A DNA stretch of 8,043 nt from an uncultured Lachnoanaerobaculum sp. Its GTDB lineage: Bacteria > Bacillota > Clostridia > Lachnospirales > Lachnospiraceae. A program made the position numbers and the translations under genes. The notes beneath the pieces are model-generated. The model was not told the DNA's origin and did not search any database. It saw only the letters and a program-made list of their open reading frames with translations. Location of the stretch: positions 1 through 8,043 of the forward strand of contig CAKAQP010000103.1 of the NCBI GenBank assembly GCA_916720285.1. The letters are read 5' to 3'. Of the stretch, positions 1-6,418 are shown piece by piece (position 1 is the stretch's first letter; each line of letters opens with the position of its first letter).

Positions 1-746
1 ATCAGCCCGTTTTCATCAATGGCGTCTTTTATAAGCTTCTTTGCCTTTCTGATATCGGAATCATATGACACACCTACTTGAATATCTATTCTCCTGGTAT
101 CATTTGCAGTAACATTTGTTATAACATCGTTTGCAAGCGCACCGTTGGGTATGGATATTCTCTTATTATCGGCTGTCAAAAGAATTGTATATATTACTCC
201 TATTGTATCTACAATACCCTCGGCCTTCGGTGTAATTATATAATCACCTCTGACAAAAGGCCTACTGAAAAGTATTATCATTCCACCTGCAAAGTTGCTT
301 AAGCTTCCCTGCCATGCAAGTCCTATCGCAACACCTGCAGAACCAAGTATCGCTACCACACTGCCCTGATTTACTCCCAGTCTCCCGGCCAGTCCAAGTA
401 CTACCATGGCGTACAGTAATACTTTCAGCGTAGACAGAAGAAACTTTCTTACAGTCAAATCAACATTTATCTTTTTCAGAAACTTTTCAAGCATTCGTGA
501 TAAAAATTTTATCACCTGACCGGCAATAATAAATGTAATTATCACTATCACAATATTATAGGCTAATGCCAATAATACCGGAGAAAGCTCTTTTAGAGTC
601 TGCATCATAACACTAGGTTTAAGTTTTTCTATATCCTGTGCTACAGACTCGGCAACTTCACTTTCAGAAATACTTGGTAAACTTGAACTTATTTCACCGG
701 TCATATAAATTCCGGTAAAGCCTTTTAATATATTATAAAAATCCAC
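1..746 (-). CDS. mscS: MscS-family small-conductance mechanosensitive ion channel, 3' end cut by window edge
   Basis: Membrane channel that opens on membrane tension and releases solutes during hypo-osmotic shock. I translated the minus strand from GTG at 744-746, and 248 residues are visible. Hydrophobic segments lie at about residues 56-82, 103-124 and 127-158. The third is the pore helix, with the glycine/alanine-rich stretch GSAGVAIGLAWQGSLSNFAG (135-154) typical of MscS TM3. It is followed by the beta domain (RPFVRGDYI, then IPNG at 199-202) and VSYDSD (226-231), both MscS signatures. The C-terminal part of the cytoplasmic vestibule lies beyond base 1. The GTG overlaps the glgB stop by one base and has only a weak SD. 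ATG at 702-704 (residue 15), with GGAA six bases upstream, is an alternative start. No promoter of its own is evident, so it is probably cotranscribed with glgB. The family is certain; the exact subtype is less so. Confidence 0.93.
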   Translation of the reverse strand, partial: MDFYNILKGFTGIYMTGEISSSLPSISESEVAESVAQDIEKLKPSVMMQTLKELSPVLLALAYNIVIVIITFIIAGQVIKFLSRMLEKFLKKINVDLTVRKFLLSTLKVLLYAMVVLGLAGRLGVNQGSVVAILGSAGVAIGLAWQGSLSNFAGGMIILFSRPFVRGDYIITPKAEGIVDTIGVIYTILLTADNKRISIPNGALANDVITNVTANDTRRIDIQVGVSYDSDIRKAKKLIKDAIDENGL

Positions 747-2989
747 TATTTCGCCCACTTAAATACTATTGTAGCCATCGGTGGAACCTTTATCTTAAGT
801 GAATTTTCTCTGCCGTCCACTTTTTTCTTAACAGATTTCTTCGCCCTCTTATTTCCGACTCCGCTTCCACCATATTTCTTATCATCTGAATTGAAAATTT
901 CGGTATATGTTCCCTTAAACGGAACACCGATTTCTCTTTCATAAACAACCGGTGTGAAATTGCATACCACAACCAATGTGTCTTCCTCATTCTCGGTCTT
1001 TCTAAGGAATACAACCGTACTCTCATCCTTTGATGTACAGTTTATCCACTCGAATCCGTCAGGATTGTAATCAAGCTTATACAGTGCAGGATAATCCAGA
1101 TACAGTTTATTCAAAGCCTTTGAATACTTTTGCATCTTACTGTGAATATCATAATCAAGCAGATTCCACTCAAGTGATACATTTTCATTCCACTCATTCA
1201 TCTGGCCGAATTCCTGTCCCATAAAGAGAAGTTTCTTTCCCGGATGAGTCATCATATATCCGTATGCCGCTCTGAGGTTTGCAAACTTTTCTTCCTGAGT
1301 TGCTCCCGGCATCTTTCCTGCAAGAGTAGCCTTACCGTGAACCACCTCATCATGGCTTAAAACAAGAATGAAGTTCTCACTGTAGTGATAAAAGAGCGAG
1401 AATGTCAAAGCATTATAATCTCCGCTTCTAAAATAAGGGTCAAGCTTCATAAACTCAAGGAAGTCATTCATCCAACCCATATTCCACTTATAGTCAAATC
1501 CAAGTCCGCCGTCGTTTAAATTACCGCTTACCTTAGGCCATGCTGTAGACTCCTCAGCAATCAAAAGGCTTGAAGGATTTTTCTTTTTGTAAATTGAATT
1601 CAGATGCTTTAAGAACTCTATCGCATCCAGATTTTCATTGCCGCCATATATATTTGCAACCCACTCTCCGGAGTTCTTACCGTAGTCAAGATAGAGCATT
1701 GAAGCTACAGCATCCATTCTTATACCGTCAACATGGTATTTATCAGCCCAGAAAAGTGCATTTGAGATAAGGAAGTTGCTCACCTGAGGCCTTGCATAAT
1801 TATATATCAATGTACCCCAATGCGGATGTGCTCCCTGTCTGGGATCTGCATGCTCATACAAATGACTTCCGTCAAAACATGCAAGGCCGTGCAAATCTCT
1901 TGGGAAATGAGCAGGTACCCAATCAAGTATTACGCCTATTCCCTTCTTATGTAAATAGTTTATAAAGTACATGAAATCATCAGGTGTACCGTATCTGCTT
2001 GTAGGACTGTAATATCCTGTCACCTGATAACCCCAACTTGCATCAAGAGGATGCTCCATTACAGGCATAATCTCCACATGTGTATAATTCATCTTCTTTA
2101 CATAAACAGAAAGCTTATGTGCTATCTCACGATAATTATAGAATACAGAGCCGTTTACTTCCTCACCGTTCTCATCATACTGCATTTCTTTTCTTATCCA
2201 TGAGCCAAGATGTAATTCATAGATATTCATTGCTGCAGATTCATTTATCTTTGTAGACTGGATATTTTCTCTGTCTTTCATCCAATCCTCATCACTCCAT
2301 TCAAAGCCTGAAATATCCGCAACTATACTTGCAGTATTCGGTCTGAGCTCGGAATAAAATGCATAAGGATCAGACTTTAGCATAGGCTCTCCCTTTTTTG
2401 TCTTTATTTCAAATTTATAAAGACTGCCTACGCTTACTCCCGGTATAAATATTTCAAAAACTCCGAAATCACCAAGTCTCTCCATCTGATGTCTTCTGCC
2501 GTCCCAAAGGTTGAAATCACCTACAACAGATACTCTCATAGCTTCAGGTGCCCATACCGAGAAGTTTACACCCTCCACTCCCGAGATTGTCATAGGCTTT
2601 GCACCCATTTTTTCATAGATTTCATAGTTGATACCGGCATCAAATTTTGATAAATCTTCCTCAGAGTATATGCTGTCAAAAGAATACGGATCTGATATAG
2701 TCTGTTCTACTTCATTATCATATTTAACTATAAATTTATATTTAAACTCCTGCTTTCTTCCTACAAAGCATGCAAAAAATCCGGCTTCATCCATGCATTG
2801 CATTGCAACAGGATTTTTGTTTCCGTCAATCAACAACGCCATCTCTTTTGCACTTGGTACAAAAGCCTGAACCAAAAAGCCGCCATCCACTCTATGTGAA
2901 CCGAGAATCTTCTTTGGTCTGTCACATTCTGAATAAGTGATCTCCTCTATTGCTGCCCAATCCATCAAATCATATAAATTCTTATCCAT
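746..2989 (-). CDS. glgB: 1,4-alpha-glucan branching enzyme (GH13, GlgB)
   Basis: Makes alpha-1,6 branch points in glycogen by cutting an alpha-1,4 glucan chain and transferring it; cytoplasmic. The product is 747 aa, close to the long (about 730 aa) two-N-domain form. Visible order: N1 domain about 1-120, CBM48 about 130-225 (VNFSVWAPEAMRVSVVGDFN at 141-160), GH13 barrel about 250-620, and a C-terminal beta domain ending KVPPMATIVFKWAK. Conserved GH13 regions are all present: region I DWVPAHF (356-362), region II DGIRMDAV with nucleophile Asp426, region III IAEEST with acid/base Glu479, and region IV LSHDE with Asp547. The start ATG has the purine-rich SD AAGGAAGG (2998-3005) eight bases upstream. 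It is the first gene of a unit running into mscS. No glgC, glgA or glgP is next to it in the window, so the rest of the glycogen pathway is encoded elsewhere. The gene is intact. Confidence 0.98.
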   Translation of the reverse strand: MDKNLYDLMDWAAIEEITYSECDRPKKILGSHRVDGGFLVQAFVPSAKEMALLIDGNKNPVAMQCMDEAGFFACFVGRKQEFKYKFIVKYDNEVEQTISDPYSFDSIYSEEDLSKFDAGINYEIYEKMGAKPMTISGVEGVNFSVWAPEAMRVSVVGDFNLWDGRRHQMERLGDFGVFEIFIPGVSVGSLYKFEIKTKKGEPMLKSDPYAFYSELRPNTASIVADISGFEWSDEDWMKDRENIQSTKINESAAMNIYELHLGSWIRKEMQYDENGEEVNGSVFYNYREIAHKLSVYVKKMNYTHVEIMPVMEHPLDASWGYQVTGYYSPTSRYGTPDDFMYFINYLHKKGIGVILDWVPAHFPRDLHGLACFDGSHLYEHADPRQGAHPHWGTLIYNYARPQVSNFLISNALFWADKYHVDGIRMDAVASMLYLDYGKNSGEWVANIYGGNENLDAIEFLKHLNSIYKKKNPSSLLIAEESTAWPKVSGNLNDGGLGFDYKWNMGWMNDFLEFMKLDPYFRSGDYNALTFSLFYHYSENFILVLSHDEVVHGKATLAGKMPGATQEEKFANLRAAYGYMMTHPGKKLLFMGQEFGQMNEWNENVSLEWNLLDYDIHSKMQKYSKALNKLYLDYPALYKLDYNPDGFEWINCTSKDESTVVFLRKTENEEDTLVVVCNFTPVVYEREIGVPFKGTYTEIFNSDDKKYGGSGVGNKRAKKSVKKKVDGRENSLKIKVPPMATIVFKWAK

Positions 2990-3056
2990 AGCCTAACCCT
3001 TCCTTCTAACATTATGAGTAACAGTTCAGATAATATACTGCCCGCTTATCCGCTCC

Positions 3057-3111
3057 ATAACATTTATATAGATTATACTATTCTTTTGCAAAACATGAAA
3101 GTAAATGTTAT
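3057..3111. repeat. Perfect 10-bp inverted repeat bracketing the glgB promoter
   Basis: ATAACATTTA (3057-3066) and its exact reverse complement TAAATGTTAT (3102-3111) lie with centres 45 bases apart. One arm overlaps the candidate glgB -10 box and start point; the other lies just upstream of the -35 box. A shorter match to the same word, TAACATT, occurs at 3007-3013. This could be a two-site operator, or a chance pairing in AT-rich DNA. Confidence 0.45.
3063..3091 (-). promoter_or_regulatory. Candidate sigma-A-type promoter for glgB
   Basis: On the minus strand TTGCAA (3086-3091) is separated by exactly 17 bases from TATAAA (3063-3068). These match the TTGACA and TATAAT consensus at 4/6 and 5/6. 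Transcription would begin near 3056, giving a leader of about 66 bases before the glgB ATG. An alternative -10, TATAAT at 3072-3077, has a poorer -35. The hexamers and spacing are read directly; promoter function is inferred. Confidence 0.55.
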
Positions 3112-3205
3112 AAACTACACCGTTTAAATATGACTATTATTACTTATAATTTTTATACATCATTATCCTTTTTTACTTCTATTATTATACCATAAGATAA
3201 AACAC

Positions 3206-3234
3206 AAGATATTTAAAGTATTACAAAATATCTT
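3206..3234. repeat. Perfect 9-bp inverted repeat between the divergent promoters
   Basis: AAGATATTT (3206-3214) and AAATATCTT (3226-3234) are exact reverse complements around an 11-base spacer. The element lies about 34 bases upstream of the lepB -35 candidate and over 100 bases upstream of the glgB promoter candidate. It is too AT-rich to be a strong terminator stem and lacks a clean T run. An operator is possible, as is chance in AT-rich DNA. Confidence 0.4.
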
Positions 3235-3267
3235 TATTATTATTTTCATAATTATTTTATCATTTGG

Positions 3268-3296
3268 TTGTATTATAAATTCAATTATCGTAAAAT
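3268..3296 (+). promoter_or_regulatory. Candidate promoter for lepB
   Basis: TTGTAT (3268-3273), a 17-base spacer and TAAAAT (3291-3296). The -10 matches consensus at 5/6; the -35 matches only the TTG half. Transcription would start near 3303, leaving a leader of about 49 bases. It is the best-spaced pair just upstream of lepB, but function is inferred only. Confidence 0.5.
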
Positions 3297-3341
3297 AGTA
3301 TGAGTTCAAATAAAGAAAAAATTATGAGAGAATACTAGATT

Positions 3342-3345
3342 GGAG
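3342..3345 (+). promoter_or_regulatory. Shine-Dalgarno site that decides the lepB start
   Basis: GGAG at 3342-3345 is six bases before ATG 3352 and three before ATG 3349. It overlaps the upstream in-frame TTG at 3340, which therefore cannot use it. This favours ATG 3352 as the start. A weaker GAGAG at 3326-3330 could in principle serve the TTG. Confidence 0.65.
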
Positions 3346-3351
3346 AAGATG

Positions 3352-3891
3352 ATGAATAACAATTCAGATTTTGACGTTGTAAAAGAAATTTTCAGTTGGA
3401 TTTCTATAATAGTGGTGGCTGCTGTGATAGCGCTTGTTTTAAACCTTTTTATTATAGCAAATTCAAGAGTACCGTCTGCATCTATGGAAAATACTATAAT
3501 GACAGGGGACAGAGTTGTCGGATTCAGACTCACTTATCTTTTCCAGGAACCGAAGCGCGGGGATATCATCATATTTAAATTCCCTGATGATGAGAGTCTG
3601 TACTATGTAAAGAGAATTATAGGTGAGCCGGGGGATATTGTAGATATCAAGGACGGCAAGGTGTATTTGAACAATTCCGAAACTCCGCTTGAAGAAGATT
3701 ATATAAGGGAGCCTATGATACCTGAGGCAGATATGCATTTTGAAGTACCTGACGGAGCTTACTTTTGTTTAGGTGATAACAGAAACAATTCCGCAGACTC
3801 CAGAAGATGGGTACATCCATATGTATATAAAGAGAAAATAATTGCAAAGGTAATCTTCCGCTACTTCCCGGGATTTAAGATGTTGAAGTAA
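3352..3891 (+). CDS. lepB: Type I signal peptidase (SipS/LepB-like)
   Basis: Membrane-anchored serine protease (Ser/Lys dyad, family S26) that removes signal peptides from exported proteins on the outer face of the membrane. The product is 179 aa from ATG 3352, the usual size for the short Gram-positive SipS type with a single N-terminal membrane anchor (about residues 15-36). Box B reads PSASMENTI with nucleophile Ser44. The box D general base is Lys87 in YYVKRIIGEPGD (84-95). Box E is GDNRNNSADSR (141-151). The common Pro after SME/SMx in box B is Asn here. In-frame TTG at 3340 or ATG at 3349 would add four or one residues; I prefer 3352 because of SD spacing. The gene stands alone on the plus strand, diverging from glgB and converging on the PFL-family gene, and is closed by the 3907-3943 terminator. 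Confidence 0.97.
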   Translation: MNNNSDFDVVKEIFSWISIIVVAAVIALVLNLFIIANSRVPSASMENTIMTGDRVVGFRLTYLFQEPKRGDIIIFKFPDDESLYYVKRIIGEPGDIVDIKDGKVYLNNSETPLEEDYIREPMIPEADMHFEVPDGAYFCLGDNRNNSADSRRWVHPYVYKEKIIAKVIFRYFPGFKMLK

Positions 3892-3906
3892 TATATGAAT
3901 TGAATT

Positions 3907-3943
3907 AAAAAAGCAGGCATATCATGATATATGCCTGTTTTTT
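3907..3943. terminator. Bidirectional intrinsic terminator between lepB and the polA operon
   Basis: CAGGCATAT (3914-3922), loop CATGAT, ATATGCCTG (3929-3937): a perfect 9-bp stem. It is flanked on the left by AAAAAA (3907-3912) and on the right by TTTTTT (3938-3943). A T run therefore follows the hairpin on both strands. It lies 15 bases after the lepB stop and 10 bases after the last stop of the minus-strand operon, as expected for a shared terminator of convergent units. Confidence 0.92.
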
Positions 3944-3953
3944 GATATTAAAT

Positions 3954-5318
3954 TTAGTTTTTAAAACTATGTATAGGTGCAGGTATTCTGCCGCCTCTGT
4001 TTACAAATTTCTCACATGAGAAGCCGTTTACAGGCATTATAGGAGCATAGCCTAAAAGTCCTCCAAACTCTACCACTTCTCCCTCGCCTTTTCCGATAAC
4101 AGGTATAAGTCTTACTGCTGTAGTCTTTTGATTTATCATACCGATAGCGGCCTCATCCGCAATGATACCTGCTATTGTCTCTTCTGAAGTATCTCCCGGT
4201 ATTGCAATCATATCAAGTCCTACAGAGCATACGCAGGTCATTGCTTCAAGCTTTTCCAGAGTCAAAGCTCCGGCATTCACCGCATCTATCATACCCTGAT
4301 CCTCCGATACAGGAATAAATGCGCCGGAAAGTCCTCCTACATATGAAGAGGCCATAACACCTCCCTTTTTCACCTGATCGTTTAAGAGCGCAAGTGCCGC
4401 TGTAGTTCCCGGTGCACCTACTCTTTCAAGGCCGATTTCTTCAAGTATTTCAGCTACGGAATCTCCTACGGAAGGTGTCGGTGCCAACGAAAGATCTATT
4501 ATTCCGAAAGGAATACCAAGTCTTTTTGACGCTTCTCTTGCCACAAGCTGTCCGACTCTTGTAATCTTAAATGCCGTCTTTTTTATAGTCTCACAAAGCA
4601 CCTCAAAGTTTTCGCCTTCGGCTCTCTTTAAAGCCGCACGCACAACTCCCGGTCCGCTGACACCTACATTTATAATGGCATCGGCCTCTGTAACACCATG
4701 GAATGCACCTGCCATAAAAGGATTGTCATCAGGAGCATTGCAAAATACTACAAGCTTTGCACAACCGATAGAATCTCTGTCCGCTGTCATAATTGCGGTA
4801 TCTTTTACTATTTTACCCATAAGCCTTACCGCATCCATATTAAGTCCGGTCTTTGTGGAGCCTAAGTTTACAGAACTGCAAATAAAGTCCGTCTCATTCA
4901 TTGCCTGCGGTATTGACTCAACAAGAAGTCTGTCCGCCTCAGTTATTCCCTTTGAAACTATGGCTGAATACCCACCTAAAAAGTTTACTCCAAGGTCCTT
5001 TGCAGCCTTATCAAGTGTCTTTGCTATCTGTACAAAGTCTTCTTTTGTCTTGCAGGCGCTTCCACCCACCAAAGCAATAGGTGTTACCGATATTCTCTTG
5101 TTTACAATTGGTACACCAAAGTCCTTTGATATTTCGTCACCTACTCTTACAAGGTCCTTTGCGGTATTTGTTATCTTATCATATATATTTTTACAAAGCT
5201 TATTTAAATCCGTATCTATACAGTCAAGTAAGCTTATTCCTATAGTAATAGTTCTGACATCCAACAGATCCTTGTCGATCATGTCGTTAGTCTCTATTAC
5301 TTCAAACATATTCAGCAT
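3954..5318 (-). CDS. PFL family protein, UPF0210/DUF711
   Basis: Member of the widespread UPF0210 (DUF711) family, about 450 aa, whose structures are related to the pyruvate formate-lyase fold; the biochemical role is not known to me. The product is 454 aa, full length. Family-typical stretches are VRTITIGISLLDCID (21-35), GVPIVNKRISVTP (68-80), CSSVNLGSTKTGLNMDAV (147-164), NPFMAGAFHGVTEAD (199-213), INVGVSGPGVV (216-226), DLSLAPTPSVGDSVA (275-289), TTAALALLNDQVKKGG (305-320), GGLSGAFIPVSED (328-340), CSVGLDMIAIP (364-374) and the terminal GGRIPAPIHSFKN. I see no canonical glycyl-radical RVSGY motif, and no radical-SAM activase gene is in the window, so PFL-like chemistry should not be assumed. 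ATG 5318 is four bases after AGGAGG; ATG 5309 would remove three residues. Last gene of the operon, directly behind the ACT protein gene, its usual partner. Confidence 0.95.
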   Translation of the reverse strand: MLNMFEVIETNDMIDKDLLDVRTITIGISLLDCIDTDLNKLCKNIYDKITNTAKDLVRVGDEISKDFGVPIVNKRISVTPIALVGGSACKTKEDFVQIAKTLDKAAKDLGVNFLGGYSAIVSKGITEADRLLVESIPQAMNETDFICSSVNLGSTKTGLNMDAVRLMGKIVKDTAIMTADRDSIGCAKLVVFCNAPDDNPFMAGAFHGVTEADAIINVGVSGPGVVRAALKRAEGENFEVLCETIKKTAFKITRVGQLVAREASKRLGIPFGIIDLSLAPTPSVGDSVAEILEEIGLERVGAPGTTAALALLNDQVKKGGVMASSYVGGLSGAFIPVSEDQGMIDAVNAGALTLEKLEAMTCVCSVGLDMIAIPGDTSEETIAGIIADEAAIGMINQKTTAVRLIPVIGKGEGEVVEFGGLLGYAPIMPVNGFSCEKFVNRGGRIPAPIHSFKN

Positions 5319-5322
5319 AATT

Positions 5323-5328
5323 CCTCCT
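5323..5328 (-). promoter_or_regulatory. SD of the PFL-family gene overlapping the ACT gene stop
   Basis: A perfect AGGAGG on the minus strand (CCTCCT on plus). Its first two bases are the last two bases of the ACT gene's TAG stop (5327-5329). A ribosome ending the ACT gene sits on the next start signal, implying translational coupling and matched output of the two proteins. Confidence 0.8.
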
Positions 5329-5599
5329 AGAGTCTGTGCATGGATTCAAAAATTTCTTCTTTTTGAGCTTTTATCTTTACTCCGATCTCATCCCCGAGGG
5401 TGTCCAGATCCTCAACAACTTTTGTGAATTTTACAGTGGCATTTTCCATATCTGTAATCATCATCATATTGAAATATCCGCTTACTATTGTTTGTGAGAT
5501 GTCCAATATATTTATTTTATTGTCTGCAAGATATGTACATACTCTTGCTATAATACCTACTGTATCCTTGCCTACCACAGTTATTATAACCTTGTTCAT
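5327..5599 (-). CDS. Small ACT domain-containing protein (UPF0237)
   Basis: Single ACT domain protein, 90 aa, matching the usual length of about 89-90 for UPF0237. ACT domains bind small ligands, often amino acids, and usually dimerise; ligand and partner here are unknown. The N-terminal strand MNKVIITVVGKDTVGIIARV is followed by NKINILDISQTIVSGYFNMMMI (27-48), the classic beta-alpha-beta ACT pattern with a GKDxxGI turn as in GcvR-like stand-alone ACT proteins. The start is ATG 5597-5599 because GGAG (5606-5609) is exactly six bases upstream. An in-frame extension upstream to 5632 would overlap the preceding gene and lacks such a site. It lies 20 bases after the hydrolase gene and eight bases before the UPF0210 gene, with which it is coupled. 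It is a plausible ligand sensor or subunit for that protein. Confidence 0.93.
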   Translation of the reverse strand: MNKVIITVVGKDTVGIIARVCTYLADNKINILDISQTIVSGYFNMMMITDMENATVKFTKVVEDLDTLGDEIGVKIKAQKEEIFESMHRL

Positions 5600-5605
5600 A
5601 AAATT

Positions 5606-5609
5606 CTCC
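5606..5609 (-). promoter_or_regulatory. SD that sets the ACT protein start
   Basis: GGAG on the minus strand with a six-base spacer to ATG 5599. It supports the 90-aa reading over a longer one beginning inside the upstream hydrolase gene. Confidence 0.7.
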
Positions 5610-5619
5610 ATTCCTAACA

Positions 5620-6414
5620 CTACACATAGCAAATTTCAGATAATGCATCTCTTTTTGCCACTTCTATATCAAAATCTTTTGGATTGTAAGGTCTCTCATC
5701 CGCAAAAATTTCATATCTTACACTTTCAAGAGCCAGCTCAGGAAGATTGTTCTTATCTGAAAGATGTCCCAAAAAGATTTTCTTGATATTTTCATTTAAA
5801 ATCTCACATATAAGCTTTCCCGAATTTTCATTTGAAAGATGTCCTCTTTCACTTAATATTCTTCTCTTAAGCTCATAGGGATAGGGACCTGTTTCCAGCA
5901 TTCTGATATCATGATTTGCTTCAATAAGTAATGCATCTAGATTTGAAAGATTATCGACAATATCCTTTGTATATCTTCCAAGGTCTGTAGCTACCGCAAT
6001 TTTTTTATTTTCGCATTCCACCCTGTATCCGAAGGGCTCATTTGCATCATGGTCTATATCAAATGCCAAAACTTCCAAATCTCCAAGACTTGTATATTTT
6101 TTTGATTGTATTATATGAAAATAATCTTTAATTTTAGAGTATTTATCTCTTTCTTTTAAATATCTGAGCGTACCTTCCGAAGCATATACAGGAATTTCAT
6201 TTTTTCTTACAAATACTTCCAGACCTGATATATGGTCGCTATGTTCATGTGTCAAAAATATTCCTGAAATATCTTTTCCGCAAAGCCCCAATTCATTCAG
6301 TCTTGTCTCTATTTTTTTATTTGAAATACCGGCATCCACCAGAATATGAGTATTCTCACTGCCAATGTAAGTGGAATTCCCGTCGCTTCCGCTTGCCAAG
6401 CTAACCAGTCTCAA
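5620..6414 (-). CDS. walJ: MBL-fold metallo-hydrolase, WalJ/YycJ type
   Basis: Metal-dependent hydrolase of the metallo-beta-lactamase fold, closest in pattern to YycJ/WalJ. That protein in Bacillus is linked to the WalRK cell-wall regulon and has been tied to DNA repair as a nuclease; here no walR/walK genes are near. The product is 264 aa, the usual size. Visible motifs: N-terminal LASGSDGNSTYIG (6-18), DAGIS (27-31), the metal-binding THEHSDHI (55-62, with His56, His58, Asp60 and His61), DIDHDANEP (119-127), ATDLG with Asp144, EANHD (165-169), GHLSN with His192, and GHLSD with His217. The start is TTG 6412-6414: no Met codon lies near the N-terminus, and GAGGTG stands five bases upstream. 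The gap after coaE is four bases. The symbol is assigned by family resemblance; a nuclease role is inferred, though the place after polA fits one. Confidence 0.9.
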   Translation of the reverse strand: MRLVSLASGSDGNSTYIGSENTHILVDAGISNKKIETRLNELGLCGKDISGIFLTHEHSDHISGLEVFVRKNEIPVYASEGTLRYLKERDKYSKIKDYFHIIQSKKYTSLGDLEVLAFDIDHDANEPFGYRVECENKKIAVATDLGRYTKDIVDNLSNLDALLIEANHDIRMLETGPYPYELKRRILSERGHLSNENSGKLICEILNENIKKIFLGHLSDKNNLPELALESVRYEIFADERPYNPKDFDIEVAKRDALSEICYV

Positions 6415-6418
6415 AGTA

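Larger units (their letters stand above)
2990..3351. other. AT-rich divergent intergenic region between glgB and lepB
   Basis: About 360 bases without a credible gene, markedly richer in A and T than the flanking genes. It contains outward-facing promoter candidates for both genes and two perfect inverted repeats, listed separately. Other TATAAT-like hexamers occur by chance-level density, for example 3072-3077 and 3184-3189 on minus and 3145-3150 on plus, but I could not pair them with convincing -35 boxes. No tRNA, riboswitch or T-box architecture was recognised. Confidence 0.8.

Noticed and set aside
78..302. A 74-codon plus-strand open frame
   Set aside because: Antisense to the clear MscS coding frame; composition is Tyr/Ile/Cys-rich and not protein-like.
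790..1026. A 78-codon minus-strand open frame within glgB
   Set aside because: A shifted-frame shadow of the GlgB C-terminal domain. The main frame is intact here, so there is no frameshift.
3340..3351. TTG 3340 as the lepB start
   Set aside because: Possible, but the strong GGAG overlaps that codon and is well spaced only for ATG 3352.
2990..3351. A riboswitch or small RNA in the long intergenic region
   Set aside because: The sequence is mostly simple AT-rich DNA. No GC-bearing multi-stem architecture, T-box element or terminator hairpin was found on either strand.
4675..5427. A 250-codon open frame on the plus strand
   Set aside because: It lies antisense to the UPF0210 gene and part of the ACT gene, has no recognisable domain, and is rich in Ser/Ile/Leu as expected from the complement of a strongly coding strand.
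5600..5632. N-terminal extension of the ACT protein
   Set aside because: It would overlap the end of the hydrolase gene, lacks family sequence, and the SD at 5606-5609 points to ATG 5599.
5400..5786. A 128-codon plus-strand open frame
   Set aside because: Antisense to the ACT and hydrolase genes, no motif, and no SD or promoter evidence.
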